Source: Elusimicrobia bacterium HGW-Elusimicrobia-2
Lineage (GTDB): Bacteria; CG03
Direction: 5' to 3'
NCBI GenBank assembly: GCA_002841685.1
Contig: PHAM01000038.1
Coordinates: forward strand, 1 to 17,450
Length of the DNA stretch: 17,450 nucleotides
Part shown: piece after piece, positions 1 to 7,021 of the stretch
How the letters are laid out: every line of letters starts with the position of its first letter
How positions within the stretch are numbered: position 1 is the stretch's first letter
The notes under the pieces: model-generated
Seen by the model: only the letters and a program-made list of their open reading frames with translations
What the model was told of the DNA's origin: nothing
Databases searched by the model: none
Translations under genes and position numbers: made by a program

Positions 1-311
1 ACCTCGTAATGATGCACCGTTGGAGTGGCGATGCTGACCGCTTCCACTTTTCCTATGAGTTCATCGGGATCCGGGAAAAAACGCGTTCCGTATTTTTCGG
101 CTATTTTGCGGCCGGCCTTCTCATCCGTGTCGGAGACGCCCACCAGCTCCACGCCCCGCCCCGGCGGACTTTCAGCCGCGCCTACCGGCGGACTTTCAGC
201 CGCGCCTACCGGCGGACTTTCAGCTTCCATTAAGGAGTAAAGCCGGGCGTGATGCTGGCCGAGATGGCCCACGCCGACAACCGCGGTTTTAATGACCCTG
301 TCGTTTCCCAT
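1..311 (-). CDS. Gfo/Idh/MocA-family NAD(P)-dependent oxidoreductase, N-terminal part (cut by window edge)
   Basis: Reverse-strand translation from the ATG at 309-311 gives a Rossmann-fold N-terminus. It has beta-1 and the dinucleotide-binding glycine motif GVGHLGQHHARLY (about residues 12-24), then GVELVGVSDTDEKAGRKIAEKYG and SIATPTVHHYEV. This is the usual beginning of the Gfo/Idh/MocA family, which oxidises or reduces sugars and related polyols with NAD(P). About 103 residues are visible and the rest lies left of base 1, so substrate and subfamily cannot be given. Between helix 1 and strand 2, where family members normally have a few residues, there is an extra segment of about 20 residues built from an AESPPVGA octapeptide repeat. 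No Shine-Dalgarno sequence is evident. A -10-like TACAAT lies 8 bases from the ATG, so the message may be nearly leaderless. Confidence 0.85.
   Translation of the reverse strand, partial: MGNDRVIKTAVVGVGHLGQHHARLYSLMEAESPPVGAAESPPVGAAESPPGRGVELVGVSDTDEKAGRKIAEKYGTRFFPDPDELIGKVEAVSIATPTVHHYE
163..224 (-). repeat. 24-bp in-frame tandem repeat inside the oxidoreductase gene
   Basis: Two perfect 24-bp units (163-186 and 187-210) are followed by a partial third (211-224). On the coding strand each unit encodes AESPPVGA, and the last partial unit reads AESPP. Because 24 is a multiple of three, the array keeps the reading frame. It sits in a loop of the Rossmann fold that is short in ordinary family members. 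Confidence 0.9.
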
Positions 312-319
312 GGTTTTGC

Positions 320-347
320 ATTGTACAAAAAAAGACGCCCGCGGCAA
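320..347 (-). promoter_or_regulatory. Possible promoter for the oxidoreductase gene
   Basis: On the minus strand, TTGCCG (342-347) and TACAAT (320-325) are separated by 16 bases. The -10 match is good and the -35 match is weak. Initiation would fall within a few bases of the ATG at 311, giving little or no leader. This is a string match only. Confidence 0.35.
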
Positions 348-350
348 AGT

Positions 351-475
351 CACTAGTGGGGTCAGGTCTTGACATTAGACATTTAAGAGTGAAAAATGGG
401 AAAATGGGGACTAGTGGAAAATGCGCGAAAATGGGGACGGTTCTGGTTTTCGTGCAAAAATGGGGACGGTTCCCA
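351..475. repeat. Cluster of short REP-like repeats between two same-strand genes
   Basis: The non-coding gap holds two families of short repeats. One is ACTAGTGGGGTCAGG followed by TCTTGACATTAGAC (352-380), with ACTAGTGG repeated at 410-417. The other is AAAATGGGGACGGTTC at 428-443, repeated as AAAATGGGGACGGTTCC at 457-473; a shorter AAAATGGGGAC lies at 401-411. The last copy ends directly at the stop codon of the BatA-type gene (476-478). The same core occurs as an inverted pair at 9518-9574. I recall such GGGGACGGTTC and GGGGTCAGGTCTTGAC strings from genomes carrying Y1-type (REP-associated) transposases, but no transposase gene is in this window, so the mobile origin is inferred. No ordinary terminator was seen here. 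Confidence 0.65.
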
Positions 476-2422
476 TTACCGATTGAGTTTATAGGCCAGC
501 GCTATTTCCGCGCAGAGGAGCATCATGAAGATCAGCAAGGCCATATCCGACAGGTTTTTGCCCCGCAGTATATGGGCGATCTCCGCTTCAGGGTTCTTTA
601 TGTCAAAAAACTCAGCCCCCGGGAAAAGTTTTTTTATTTCAGCGCTCGTCATGACGGAAAGATCGTTTTCCTCGCCGCGCCAGAGATTAACCGCTATGCG
701 GCCGGAGACGCCTTTCCCCGACACATCATAAAGGCCCGGATCCTCAACGGGAACGCTGAGCCCCAAGCCGTCAGGCCCGGCTTTGATTTCAACCTCAATG
801 CCTCCGAAACTCAGCGAGGCCCCCTTGGGAAGAGATATCCTCTCGCCCACAAAATAATTGCGGCGGAACTCTTTCCTCTCGTAAACAAAATACTCAAGAG
901 ACCTTAAAAAGAAAGGCGGGAAACCCGCCACAACAGGGAGATTGGAAAAAGCCATATCCGCCGGCAGCGAAAAAAGCATCACGGCGCCCTCACCGAAACG
1001 CACAGCGGAAGAAAGAGTTTCGCCTCCGGCTTTTATGAGCTCGAGCGCGTCTTCCCTGCATCTGACGGGAAAAAATTTTAAAACGCTGAGTTTACCGTAA
1101 TGCTCCGCGCCGAAATCATCGCCGGCCCAGGGCACATCGAGTGAAATACCCCCTTCGATCGTCTGCTCCTTTACGGGATATATACGGCCGGGGAGAAGAT
1201 CCGCGAGCTGCCTGTTCATCGCCTGCGCGGAACTGTCATTGTCCGGGAACAGTATGAGCAGCCCGCCTTTGGCGACCCATACGCGCAGCGCTCCGGCCAA
1301 AGAGGACGAAATAGCGTTCGGCGCCGTAATAACCGCGGCGCGGGCCGCTTTTAGTTTTTCGCCGAACAGGGAGGTGTCGGCAATCGCCTCGGCGCTGAAA
1401 AGCGAAGAACGCTCTATTATCTTCCTGAGAAAGTAAGCGCCGTCTCTGCCGAGCGCCCCTCCGCCGGCTCTCAGGACGGGGATGGATGTTTTTTCCCTGT
1501 CCGGGCGGGAATAAAAAAACACATTGTCGTCAGAAAGAACATCAGCGTTATCAAGCTCTATCCTACCCGATAAATATTCTCCCGGCACCGTTATGGCCGC
1601 GGACGCGGCGGATGCGGAAATGGCGTTTATCCGTTCCGTCCCGCTCCAGGCGCTGAGAGCATATTCCGCTTTCCCGCCGGGAAAGAGCGAGGGGAAAACA
1701 ACAATATGTCTGTCGTAGATCCCGCAGGAGCGTATAAAAAAGTTTTTAGCCGTTTCGCCTACACGCAGGCACAGGAGACGCGCATCGCGGGGAATGGCCG
1801 TTTCACCCTTAAAGGAACCCGGCGAAAAATCCGATATAACAAATACCCGTTTTATGTTCCTGTTCTGCTCTAAAAATTTCGAGAGGCCCTCCGAAAAACT
1901 CCCCGAAACGGCGGCCGGTTTTTTTTTCGCGAAAAGCGCGGCCGCGCCTTCCTCTCCCCTGCCCTCAAAAGAAAAACCTTTATTGAACACAAACACCGAC
2001 GGATTCTCTTCCCCGAGGGCTCTGACGATCTCCCCTGCCGCGCGGCAAGCATCTTCCCACAGGGTGGAACCTCTATGCGCTCTGTTCATAGAATAGGAAT
2101 GATCAGCGAAAACTGCCGACTCCCCCGGCGACGCGGCCTCTTTTTTTCCGAGCACAAAAGACGGCCCCGCGAAATACATGACAAGAAAAAACAGAGCCGC
2201 CGTCCTTATCAGTAGCAGAAGGATACTCATAAGATTGAAATCGGCGGTTTTACTCAGGGCGTCTTTCTTGAGCAGTCGGATCGATGGAAAAACATATATC
2301 ACCGCTTTTTTTCTGCTCAGAAGATGTATCAGCGCGGGAAGCGCCGCCAGCGGAAGATAATATAAAAACTCGCTACGTAAAAATCTCAGCCCTCCGAAGG
2401 CGGACTTCACAAAGTTCAGCAT
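476..2422 (-). CDS. BatA-type membrane protein with degenerate von Willebrand A region
   Basis: This 648-residue protein has the BatA N-terminal arrangement. A first membrane segment lies at about residues 19-37, followed by a short basic stretch and the FPSIRLLKK motif, and a second membrane segment lies at about 66-87. A von Willebrand A-like region follows, with a DxSxS metal-site motif (D107, S109, S111) and a later FVISDFS strand. The middle includes a ThuA/amidotransferase-like stretch (AAVITAPNAI, then GGLLILFPDND). The protein ends in a C-terminal membrane helix and AYKLNR. BatA-type proteins usually work with DUF58 proteins and a MoxR ATPase in envelope stress or protein-complex maturation, and the exact role here is unknown. 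The ATG overlaps the DUF58 stop codon by one base (TGATG), so translation is probably coupled. The last codon abuts a REP-like repeat. Confidence 0.85.
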   Translation of the reverse strand: MLNFVKSAFGGLRFLRSEFLYYLPLAALPALIHLLSRKKAVIYVFPSIRLLKKDALSKTADFNLMSILLLLIRTAALFFLVMYFAGPSFVLGKKEAASPGESAVFADHSYSMNRAHRGSTLWEDACRAAGEIVRALGEENPSVFVFNKGFSFEGRGEEGAAALFAKKKPAAVSGSFSEGLSKFLEQNRNIKRVFVISDFSPGSFKGETAIPRDARLLCLRVGETAKNFFIRSCGIYDRHIVVFPSLFPGGKAEYALSAWSGTERINAISASAASAAITVPGEYLSGRIELDNADVLSDDNVFFYSRPDREKTSIPVLRAGGGALGRDGAYFLRKIIERSSLFSAEAIADTSLFGEKLKAARAAVITAPNAISSSLAGALRVWVAKGGLLILFPDNDSSAQAMNRQLADLLPGRIYPVKEQTIEGGISLDVPWAGDDFGAEHYGKLSVLKFFPVRCREDALELIKAGGETLSSAVRFGEGAVMLFSLPADMAFSNLPVVAGFPPFFLRSLEYFVYERKEFRRNYFVGERISLPKGASLSFGGIEVEIKAGPDGLGLSVPVEDPGLYDVSGKGVSGRIAVNLWRGEENDLSVMTSAEIKKLFPGAEFFDIKNPEAEIAHILRGKNLSDMALLIFMMLLCAEIALAYKLNR

Positions 2423-3336
2423 CAGATAAAAGAGAAACCCGCCTTAAAGAGCCCTTCAGGGATCTCATCCTCGGGACGCGATGAGACAGTGAATCTGAAA
2501 TACCCGCTGCCGCAATTTTTCAGGGAATTTTCAAGCCCTGAGACAAAATCGCTGAACTGGCGTCGGTATGACGCGGCTGAACGGAGAGAATTTATTGTGA
2601 CGCGTTCGCGCGTTTCGCTGTCCACAAAAGTGAATTTCCCGCCGGAGGGCAGCTCACGCTCGGCGGGATCTGTCACATGGAGCACCATGAAATTGTGCTT
2701 CTGTTTTATGAAAGTCCTGACACTCTTGATGATCCCGTCGCTGTCTGTGAGCATATCCGATATGAGGATAATGAGCGTTTTTCTTTTTATTTTAGCTCCG
2801 AGAAGATCCATAGCGGCAGCCACCGCCGTTCCTCCCGACGGCTCTATAGAAGCTATGGCGTTTAAGACACTGACCAGATTTCCCGCGCAGCGCCCCGGGG
2901 GAAAATACTCGTCCACGCCGGTCGAAACCGCCGAAAAGGCCATGCTGTCGCCCCGCTTTGTTATAAGGTAAGCCAGCGTGCTGGCTATGATGCGGGCATA
3001 ATCATATTTACTCATAGCGCCGGAGGCGAAATTCATTGATTCCGACCTGTCCAATATCAGGCAGGAACGCATGTTTGTTTCCTGTTCAAACTGCCTGACA
3101 TAAAATCTTTCGCAGCGGGCGTAGACTTTCCAGTCAAGATGCCTCGTGTCGTCACCCTGCGCGTAAGGCCTGAAAGATGAGAATTCGCTCGAACATCCTC
3201 TGAAGGGGGATGAATGGCTGCCGGCAACGGTGCCTTCGCTTATTTTTCTGCCGGCGAAGTTCATTCTGGAGATCTTCGCGATTATTTCGGGCCGCAGGAA
3301 TTTACTTTTTAGCTTTGGGGAGGAGGTCTTCGGCAT
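2422..3336 (-). CDS. DUF58 (von Willebrand A-like) protein
   Basis: The 304-residue protein carries the DUF58 signature FRPYAQGDDTRHLDWKVYAR (about residues 55-74), followed by FYVRQFEQETNMR. A von Willebrand A fold comes next, with the intact metal-site motif D96-R-S98-E-S100 and a later ISDMLTD. The opening KFLRPEIIAKISRMNFAGRKISEG is the conserved family N-terminus, so translation must begin upstream of it. The only ATG that fits lies at 3334-3336, inside the end of the upstream TPR gene, which gives a 35-bp overlap. Proteins of this family are cytoplasmic partners of MoxR ATPases and BatA-type proteins, and a BatA-type gene follows directly. No MoxR gene is next to it, which is unusual. 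Confidence 0.9.
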   Translation of the reverse strand: MPKTSSPKLKSKFLRPEIIAKISRMNFAGRKISEGTVAGSHSSPFRGCSSEFSSFRPYAQGDDTRHLDWKVYARCERFYVRQFEQETNMRSCLILDRSESMNFASGAMSKYDYARIIASTLAYLITKRGDSMAFSAVSTGVDEYFPPGRCAGNLVSVLNAIASIEPSGGTAVAAAMDLLGAKIKRKTLIILISDMLTDSDGIIKSVRTFIKQKHNFMVLHVTDPAERELPSGGKFTFVDSETRERVTINSLRSAASYRRQFSDFVSGLENSLKNCGSGYFRFTVSSRPEDEIPEGLFKAGFSFI

Positions 3337-3961
3337 ATTTCGCCCATTTACTTCCCTGCGCTCTTCCTTTGATGAGCTCTATGTGGGCGGCCGCCTGGTC
3401 AGGCTTTCCGGTAACGGTGAGTATCCGCGCCATTGAAAGATACACTTCCATAGCGAGATGATGCCTGTCATAATCAGCTATAAATTCCTGATAAAAAGAC
3501 ATCGCCTCGTTAAATTGGCTGAGTGACTCTTTCGCTTTCCCCTGAGCATAGATGATATTTGGCATTATTTCTTTTGCCGCGGCGGGACGGGCTTCAGAAT
3601 ACATCTTGAACGCGCCCTCATAATCCTCTTTAGTAAACAGGGCGTCGCCCTTGATGTAGCGCGCGAGCGCGTGCGTTTTCGCGGAATGCTGTTTCTCCGA
3701 TATTATCTTATCGCACAAGCCGAGAGCGAAATCGGGATTGGAGTAGATATTCGTTCCGGACCTCATGAGAGCGGAATAAGCCGAGTCCCTGTTTTTCAGG
3801 TGCGCGGAAAGCAAAAGCCCCCCAAGTATAAGCGCCGCGATGAACCCGAGCGCGAAAGAAAGCGCTGTCTGCGGCTTCTCTTTCACAAAACGTTCCGCTG
3901 CCGTCGCGAAAGAAACCAGAGGATCGCGCCTCACCGCTTTTTTTACCCACTGTTTTGCCAT
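3302..3961 (-). CDS. Membrane-anchored TPR protein (YfgM/TPR_21-like)
   Basis: The 219-residue protein has a short basic cytoplasmic N-terminus, one membrane helix at about residues 34-56 (ALSFALGFIAALILGGLLL), and then TPR-type helical repeats. Examples are ALARYIKGDALFTKEDYEGAFKMYSEA and AQGKAKESLSQFNEAMSFYQEF. Topology and size resemble YfgM-like proteins, which are inner-membrane anchored with a periplasmic TPR domain and interact with secretion or chaperone machinery. I infer a scaffolding role for the DUF58/BatA pair encoded downstream. A Shine-Dalgarno-like AGAGAGG lies 5 bases upstream of the ATG. The 3' end overlaps the DUF58 start. The family name is from architecture only. Confidence 0.8.
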   Translation of the reverse strand: MAKQWVKKAVRRDPLVSFATAAERFVKEKPQTALSFALGFIAALILGGLLLSAHLKNRDSAYSALMRSGTNIYSNPDFALGLCDKIISEKQHSAKTHALARYIKGDALFTKEDYEGAFKMYSEARPAAAKEIMPNIIYAQGKAKESLSQFNEAMSFYQEFIADYDRHHLAMEVYLSMARILTVTGKPDQAAAHIELIKGRAQGSKWAKYAEDLLPKAKK

Positions 3962-3990
3962 TTTAACCTCTCTTTACCCCGCCTATTTTA

Positions 3991-4009
3991 TTAAGGACGT
4001 CCCCTTTTT
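3991..4009. repeat. Possible REP-like variant with GGACGTCC palindrome
   Basis: The short gap between the GAF-PAS gene and the TPR gene contains, on the minus strand, AAAAAGGGGACGTCCTTAA. It has a perfect 8-bp palindrome (3995-4002) and shares the GGGGACG core with the repeats at 403-475 and 9518-9574. It could be a diverged copy or chance. Confidence 0.35.
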
Positions 4010-4013
4010 CCCT

Positions 4014-4898
4014 TTATGGCAGGCCCTGGATTTTTGTCAGGTCCTGGAATATTATTCCGCTGCCCAGAACTTTGCCGTCGTCGTTTTTCATCAGTATCGT
4101 GCCGTAACCCACTATGAGCTTTTCACCCGTTGTCTTTTTTGTGTTGAGTATAAGGCGGTTGCCGGTGTTGCCCGTCCTCATCACCTCTTTCAGCACACCG
4201 ACCAGTTCCGGCTGCATCTTGAATATGTCATCCGCCTTCATATTATGTACGCTCAAAGCAATGCCCAATATGTGCGCGGCGGCGGTATTGAATTCAAGTA
4301 TTTTTCCGGCATTGTTGATTGATATGAAACCTCCGGGAATGCCGTTGAGCACGCTTTTGATCATATTGTTTTTGTTGGTGAGTGCCGTAAAAAGAGAGAT
4401 ATTCCTTATCACGATGGATATTATTCCGGCCAGGGCCTGTGTGAAATACAAGTCATCCTGCGTAAAATTCCCCGATTTTTTGTTGACAATTTCAAGGACT
4501 CCCATTGATCTCATCCGCGAGATCAGCGGCACGCATATCAGGTTTTTTGTATGATATCCCGTCTTTGAATCCACCACCGGCAAAAACTTGGGATGCGAAT
4601 AAGGGTCATTCAGCAAAACGGCTTTACCCGTGGAAAACACCCATCCGGCAATCCCCTCTTTGACGGGCACAACTTTGAGTTTCCGCAGCTGTTCTTTCGC
4701 GCTGCTTTCAACCGCGTAGAATTTCAGATAATTATTATCCGCCGAGACTAAAAGCACCGACATTCCCTCCGCGCCTATTATTTCGCATGAGCGCTTCAAA
4801 ATCTGCGAAAAAACTTCGTCTTCCTTCAGGGCAAAACTTATACGGGAACACATCTCGTCAAGCGCTCTCAAATGTTTCTGAAGATCATTTTCCGCCAT
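4014..4898 (-). CDS. GAF-PAS sensor protein lacking an output domain
   Basis: Residues of about 22-168 form a GAF domain (EGIAGWVFSTGKAVLLNDP, then KNLICVPLISRMRSMGVLEIVNKK and FTQDDLYFTQALAGIISI). Residues of about 178-290 form a PAS domain (MIKSVLNGIPGGFISINNAGKILEFN, ending GSGIIFQDLTKIQG). GAF and PAS domains sense small ligands, redox state or light and normally drive a histidine kinase, cyclase or regulator. Here the protein stops a few residues after the PAS domain, where a HisKA coiled coil would normally begin. It may act by binding partners, or it may be the truncated remnant of a kinase. The start is supported by AAAGGAG 11 bases upstream. The gene follows tRNA-Arg by 34 bases and precedes the TPR gene by 52 bases. 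Confidence 0.85.
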   Translation of the reverse strand: MAENDLQKHLRALDEMCSRISFALKEDEVFSQILKRSCEIIGAEGMSVLLVSADNNYLKFYAVESSAKEQLRKLKVVPVKEGIAGWVFSTGKAVLLNDPYSHPKFLPVVDSKTGYHTKNLICVPLISRMRSMGVLEIVNKKSGNFTQDDLYFTQALAGIISIVIRNISLFTALTNKNNMIKSVLNGIPGGFISINNAGKILEFNTAAAHILGIALSVHNMKADDIFKMQPELVGVLKEVMRTGNTGNRLILNTKKTTGEKLIVGYGTILMKNDDGKVLGSGIIFQDLTKIQGLP

Positions 4899-4932
4899 AA
4901 TATTATTTCTCCTTTATTATCACCAAATCTTA

Positions 4933-5005
4933 TGCCCCTGGGGCGAATCGAACACCCGGCACGTAGTTTAGGAAACTACTGCTCTATCCACTGAGCTACA
5001 GGGGC
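4933..5005 (-). tRNA. tRNA-Arg, anticodon CCU
   Basis: The reverse strand folds as a complete cloverleaf. The acceptor stem pairs GCCCCTG with CAGGGGC, the D arm is GCTC...GAGC, and the anticodon stem GTAGT/ACTAC encloses loop TTCCTAA (anticodon CCT). The T arm is GGGTG-TTCGATT-CGCCC. The discriminator is A, and CCA is not encoded (the next bases are TA). It reads AGG codons. The first base of the tRNA (5005) is also the last base of the UDP-sugar dehydrogenase stop codon TAG, so the tRNA is probably released from the operon B transcript. Confidence 0.95.
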
Positions 5006-6261
5006 TATAATTTAAATATCTTCGCGCTCTTCCTGCCGGAAAAAGTGTTGCGCAGGTCAAAAATCCGCTTTGAATTTTTGAGTATGAGATCATAATCAAA
5101 ATGGCTGTGGTCGCAGGCTATGACAACCATGTCCGCTTTTTTAAGGATACCGGCGGAAAGTTTTTTAATTCTCTTCCCGGGCACATCCCCGTAGGTTATA
5201 AGATCGTCGTACCACACGACATTCGCGCCCATCTCATCAAGCTCGCTTATCAATTCCAGCGCCGGAGATTCTCTCGTGTCGGACACGTCTTTTTTATACG
5301 CGGCGCCGAGGATGATTATTTTACTGCCTTTCACGGATCTTGAGAATCCGTTGAGTACCATCGCGAGCTTCATCACGGTGAAATGCGGCATGGCGTTGTT
5401 AATCTCCGAGGCGAGATCAATGAACCGCGTGTAGAAATTCAAAGATTTCATCTTCCACGAAAGATAAAGAGGGTCTATGGGTATGCAGTGCCCTCCCAGG
5501 CCCGGCCCGGGATAAAAAGGCATAAAACCGTAGGGCTTGGTCTTGGCCATATCCACGATCTCCCACACGTCAAGTCCGAGGCGGTCTGATATCTGCGCCA
5601 TCTCATTTATGAGACCTATGTTGACTGCCCTGAAAGTGTTCTCCAGGAGCTTCACCATTTCGGCGGCTTCAAGCGACGAGGCCCTCACAATGTGCTCTAT
5701 CGCGAGGCTGTAATAGGAAACGGCCTTTTCAAGAGATGCTTTGTTTATACCTCCAATGACCTTGGGCGTGTTTTTCACATTCCACTTTTTGTTGGACGGG
5801 TCTATTCTCTCAGGAGAAAAAGCGAGAAAAAAATCCTTGCCCGCCTTGAAGTTTTTTCTCTCAAGGATGCCGCAGACGACTTCCCTCGTCGTGCCGGGAT
5901 ATGTCGTGGACTCCAGCACGACGACGGCTCCCTTTTTGATATGATCCTTTATTTTTTCGCAGGATGATATGATATATGAAATATCGGGGTCCTGGGTTTT
6001 TCTCAAAGGCGTCGGCACGCATATCGCTATACAGCCGCAGTCTTTGATGATGCTGAAATCAGTAGACACCGTCAGGAATCCCTTCCGGTTGTGCTCTTTT
6101 ATCTCGGAAGATTTGATATCGCCCACATAGCTGATGCCCTTTTTCAGCATAGCGACTTTCTCACCGGATATATCAACGCCGTACACATGAGCGCCTTTCT
6201 CGGCGAAAGCGCAGGCCAAAGGCAGCCCCACATAACCAAGTCCCACAACAGCTATTTTCAT
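5005..6261 (-). CDS. wbpA: UDP-N-acetylglucosamine 6-dehydrogenase (WbpA type)
   Basis: The 418-residue enzyme has an N-terminal NAD-binding GLGYVG motif (residues 7-12). Strand and active-site motifs follow in order: VPTPL, ESTTYPGTT, FSPERIDP and EMVKLLENTFRAVNIGLINE, which contains the conserved lysine K204. The catalytic cysteine C259 lies in PGPGLGGHCIPIDPLYL, followed by the C-terminal UDP-binding domain (GAAYKKDVSDTRESPALEL). The GGHCIPIDP form is typical of WbpA/TviB-like enzymes that oxidise UDP-GlcNAc to the uronic acid, rather than of WecC or plain UDP-glucose dehydrogenases. A 4-electron, two-NAD reaction is expected, feeding envelope polysaccharide synthesis. It is the first gene after a clear promoter and has a strong CGGAGGA ribosome site 7 bases before the ATG. 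No other polysaccharide gene lies beside it. Confidence 0.92.
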   Translation of the reverse strand: MKIAVVGLGYVGLPLACAFAEKGAHVYGVDISGEKVAMLKKGISYVGDIKSSEIKEHNRKGFLTVSTDFSIIKDCGCIAICVPTPLRKTQDPDISYIISSCEKIKDHIKKGAVVVLESTTYPGTTREVVCGILERKNFKAGKDFFLAFSPERIDPSNKKWNVKNTPKVIGGINKASLEKAVSYYSLAIEHIVRASSLEAAEMVKLLENTFRAVNIGLINEMAQISDRLGLDVWEIVDMAKTKPYGFMPFYPGPGLGGHCIPIDPLYLSWKMKSLNFYTRFIDLASEINNAMPHFTVMKLAMVLNGFSRSVKGSKIIILGAAYKKDVSDTRESPALELISELDEMGANVVWYDDLITYGDVPGKRIKKLSAGILKKADMVVIACDHSHFDYDLILKNSKRIFDLRNTFSGRKSAKIFKL

Positions 6262-6293
6262 ATAATTCCTCCGTTTACGGCCATATTCCGGTT

Positions 6294-6321
6294 ATTGTAG
6301 CAATTTTTACAAAACTGACAA
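6294..6321 (-). promoter_or_regulatory. Sigma-70-like promoter of operon B
   Basis: On the minus strand, TTGTCA (6316-6321) and TACAAT (6294-6299) are 16 bases apart. The -10 is preceded by TG one base upstream, giving an extended -10. The predicted start is near 6287, leaving a leader of about 25 bases with the CGGAGGA ribosome site. The promoter begins only a few bases after the tonB stop codon, which separates the two operons. Confidence 0.65.
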
Positions 6322-6326
6322 AATGT

Positions 6327-7019
6327 TTATTTCAGTTCAAACCTGACGTTGAGAATGCCCCACTGGTCTATCTGCGCCTCGGCCTCGCCCAGCGGCGCGA
6401 AGAGCCACTTCTTAACGGTATCAACCGCCGATCGGTCCAGCTCTTCCGAGCCGCTCGTCTTCTCAATAATAACGCGTTCAATGATACCGTCGGCGGACAC
6501 CCAGAATTTCACCGTCGTCTCTCCGGAAATACCGGCCATCTGAGCGGAGCGGGGATATTCGGGATAAATCCTCCTGAGCACAGTCCTCTTGGAGATGGGG
6601 CCGGATATCTGGAAACTCTGACCCTCTTTTCCCTCAAAAAACGGGAGTATTTTATCGGGCAGCGGGGTTTCAATATCAGGCTCTTCCTCAAAGGCGGATA
6701 TGTCGGGCATTGACTCATCTCTTATCTCGGGAGCGGGCATGGACAGATCCTTTTCGGGGACGATGTTCGAAGCCGGAACCGGCTCACCCTCGCCGGGCGT
6801 CCATGTACGCGGGTGATTTTCTGTCTTTTGCGCATGGCGCCGAGTCCGCTTCAGATCCTGAGGTACGGTGGATATTTCAGCGCTGAGCGAAACCTCCATA
6901 AAACGCATGGGCGCTTTTATGGCCAGATACGGCAGCGCAAGAAAAAAAGCGGCGTGAAGAAGCAGCGAATAGACGAGGTCTCTCTTCATACCCGCGCCGG
7001 TGACCGGATCCGCCGTCAT
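6327..7019 (-). CDS. tonB: TonB energy-transducing protein
   Basis: The 230-residue protein has an N-terminal membrane anchor (DLVYSLLLHAAFFLALPYLAI, about residues 14-34). A Pro/Glu-rich periplasmic spacer follows, and then a TonB C-terminal domain from about residue 148, recognisable by RRIYPEYPRSAQMAGISGE, VKFWVSADG and AVDTVKKWLFAP. TonB links the ExbB-ExbD proton channel to outer-membrane receptors. It follows exbD with a 2-base gap. The second ATG (6987-6989, MKRDLVYSLLL) would also give a normal TonB start, so the first ten residues are uncertain. Its likely clients in this operon are the barrel at 8062-9585 or the PorV-like protein. Confidence 0.92.
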   Translation of the reverse strand: MTADPVTGAGMKRDLVYSLLLHAAFFLALPYLAIKAPMRFMEVSLSAEISTVPQDLKRTRRHAQKTENHPRTWTPGEGEPVPASNIVPEKDLSMPAPEIRDESMPDISAFEEEPDIETPLPDKILPFFEGKEGQSFQISGPISKRTVLRRIYPEYPRSAQMAGISGETTVKFWVSADGIIERVIIEKTSGSEELDRSAVDTVKKWLFAPLGEAEAQIDQWGILNVRFELK

Positions 7020-7021
7020 TA

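Noticed and set aside
163-224. Possible CRISPR array
   Set aside because: The units are directly adjacent with no spacers and stay in frame inside a gene, so this is a tandem repeat.
356-907. Plus-strand open frame of 183 codons opposite the BatA-type gene
   Set aside because: Its composition is low-complexity shadow coding. The opposite strand has a clear family match and membrane topology.
3840-4322. Plus-strand open frame of 160 codons spanning two genes
   Set aside because: It crosses a gene boundary and lies antisense to recognisable TPR and PAS domains. No motif or ribosome site supports it.
6987-7019. Short upstream extension of TonB as a separate peptide
   Set aside because: It is in frame with tonB and simply reflects an uncertain start between two ATGs.
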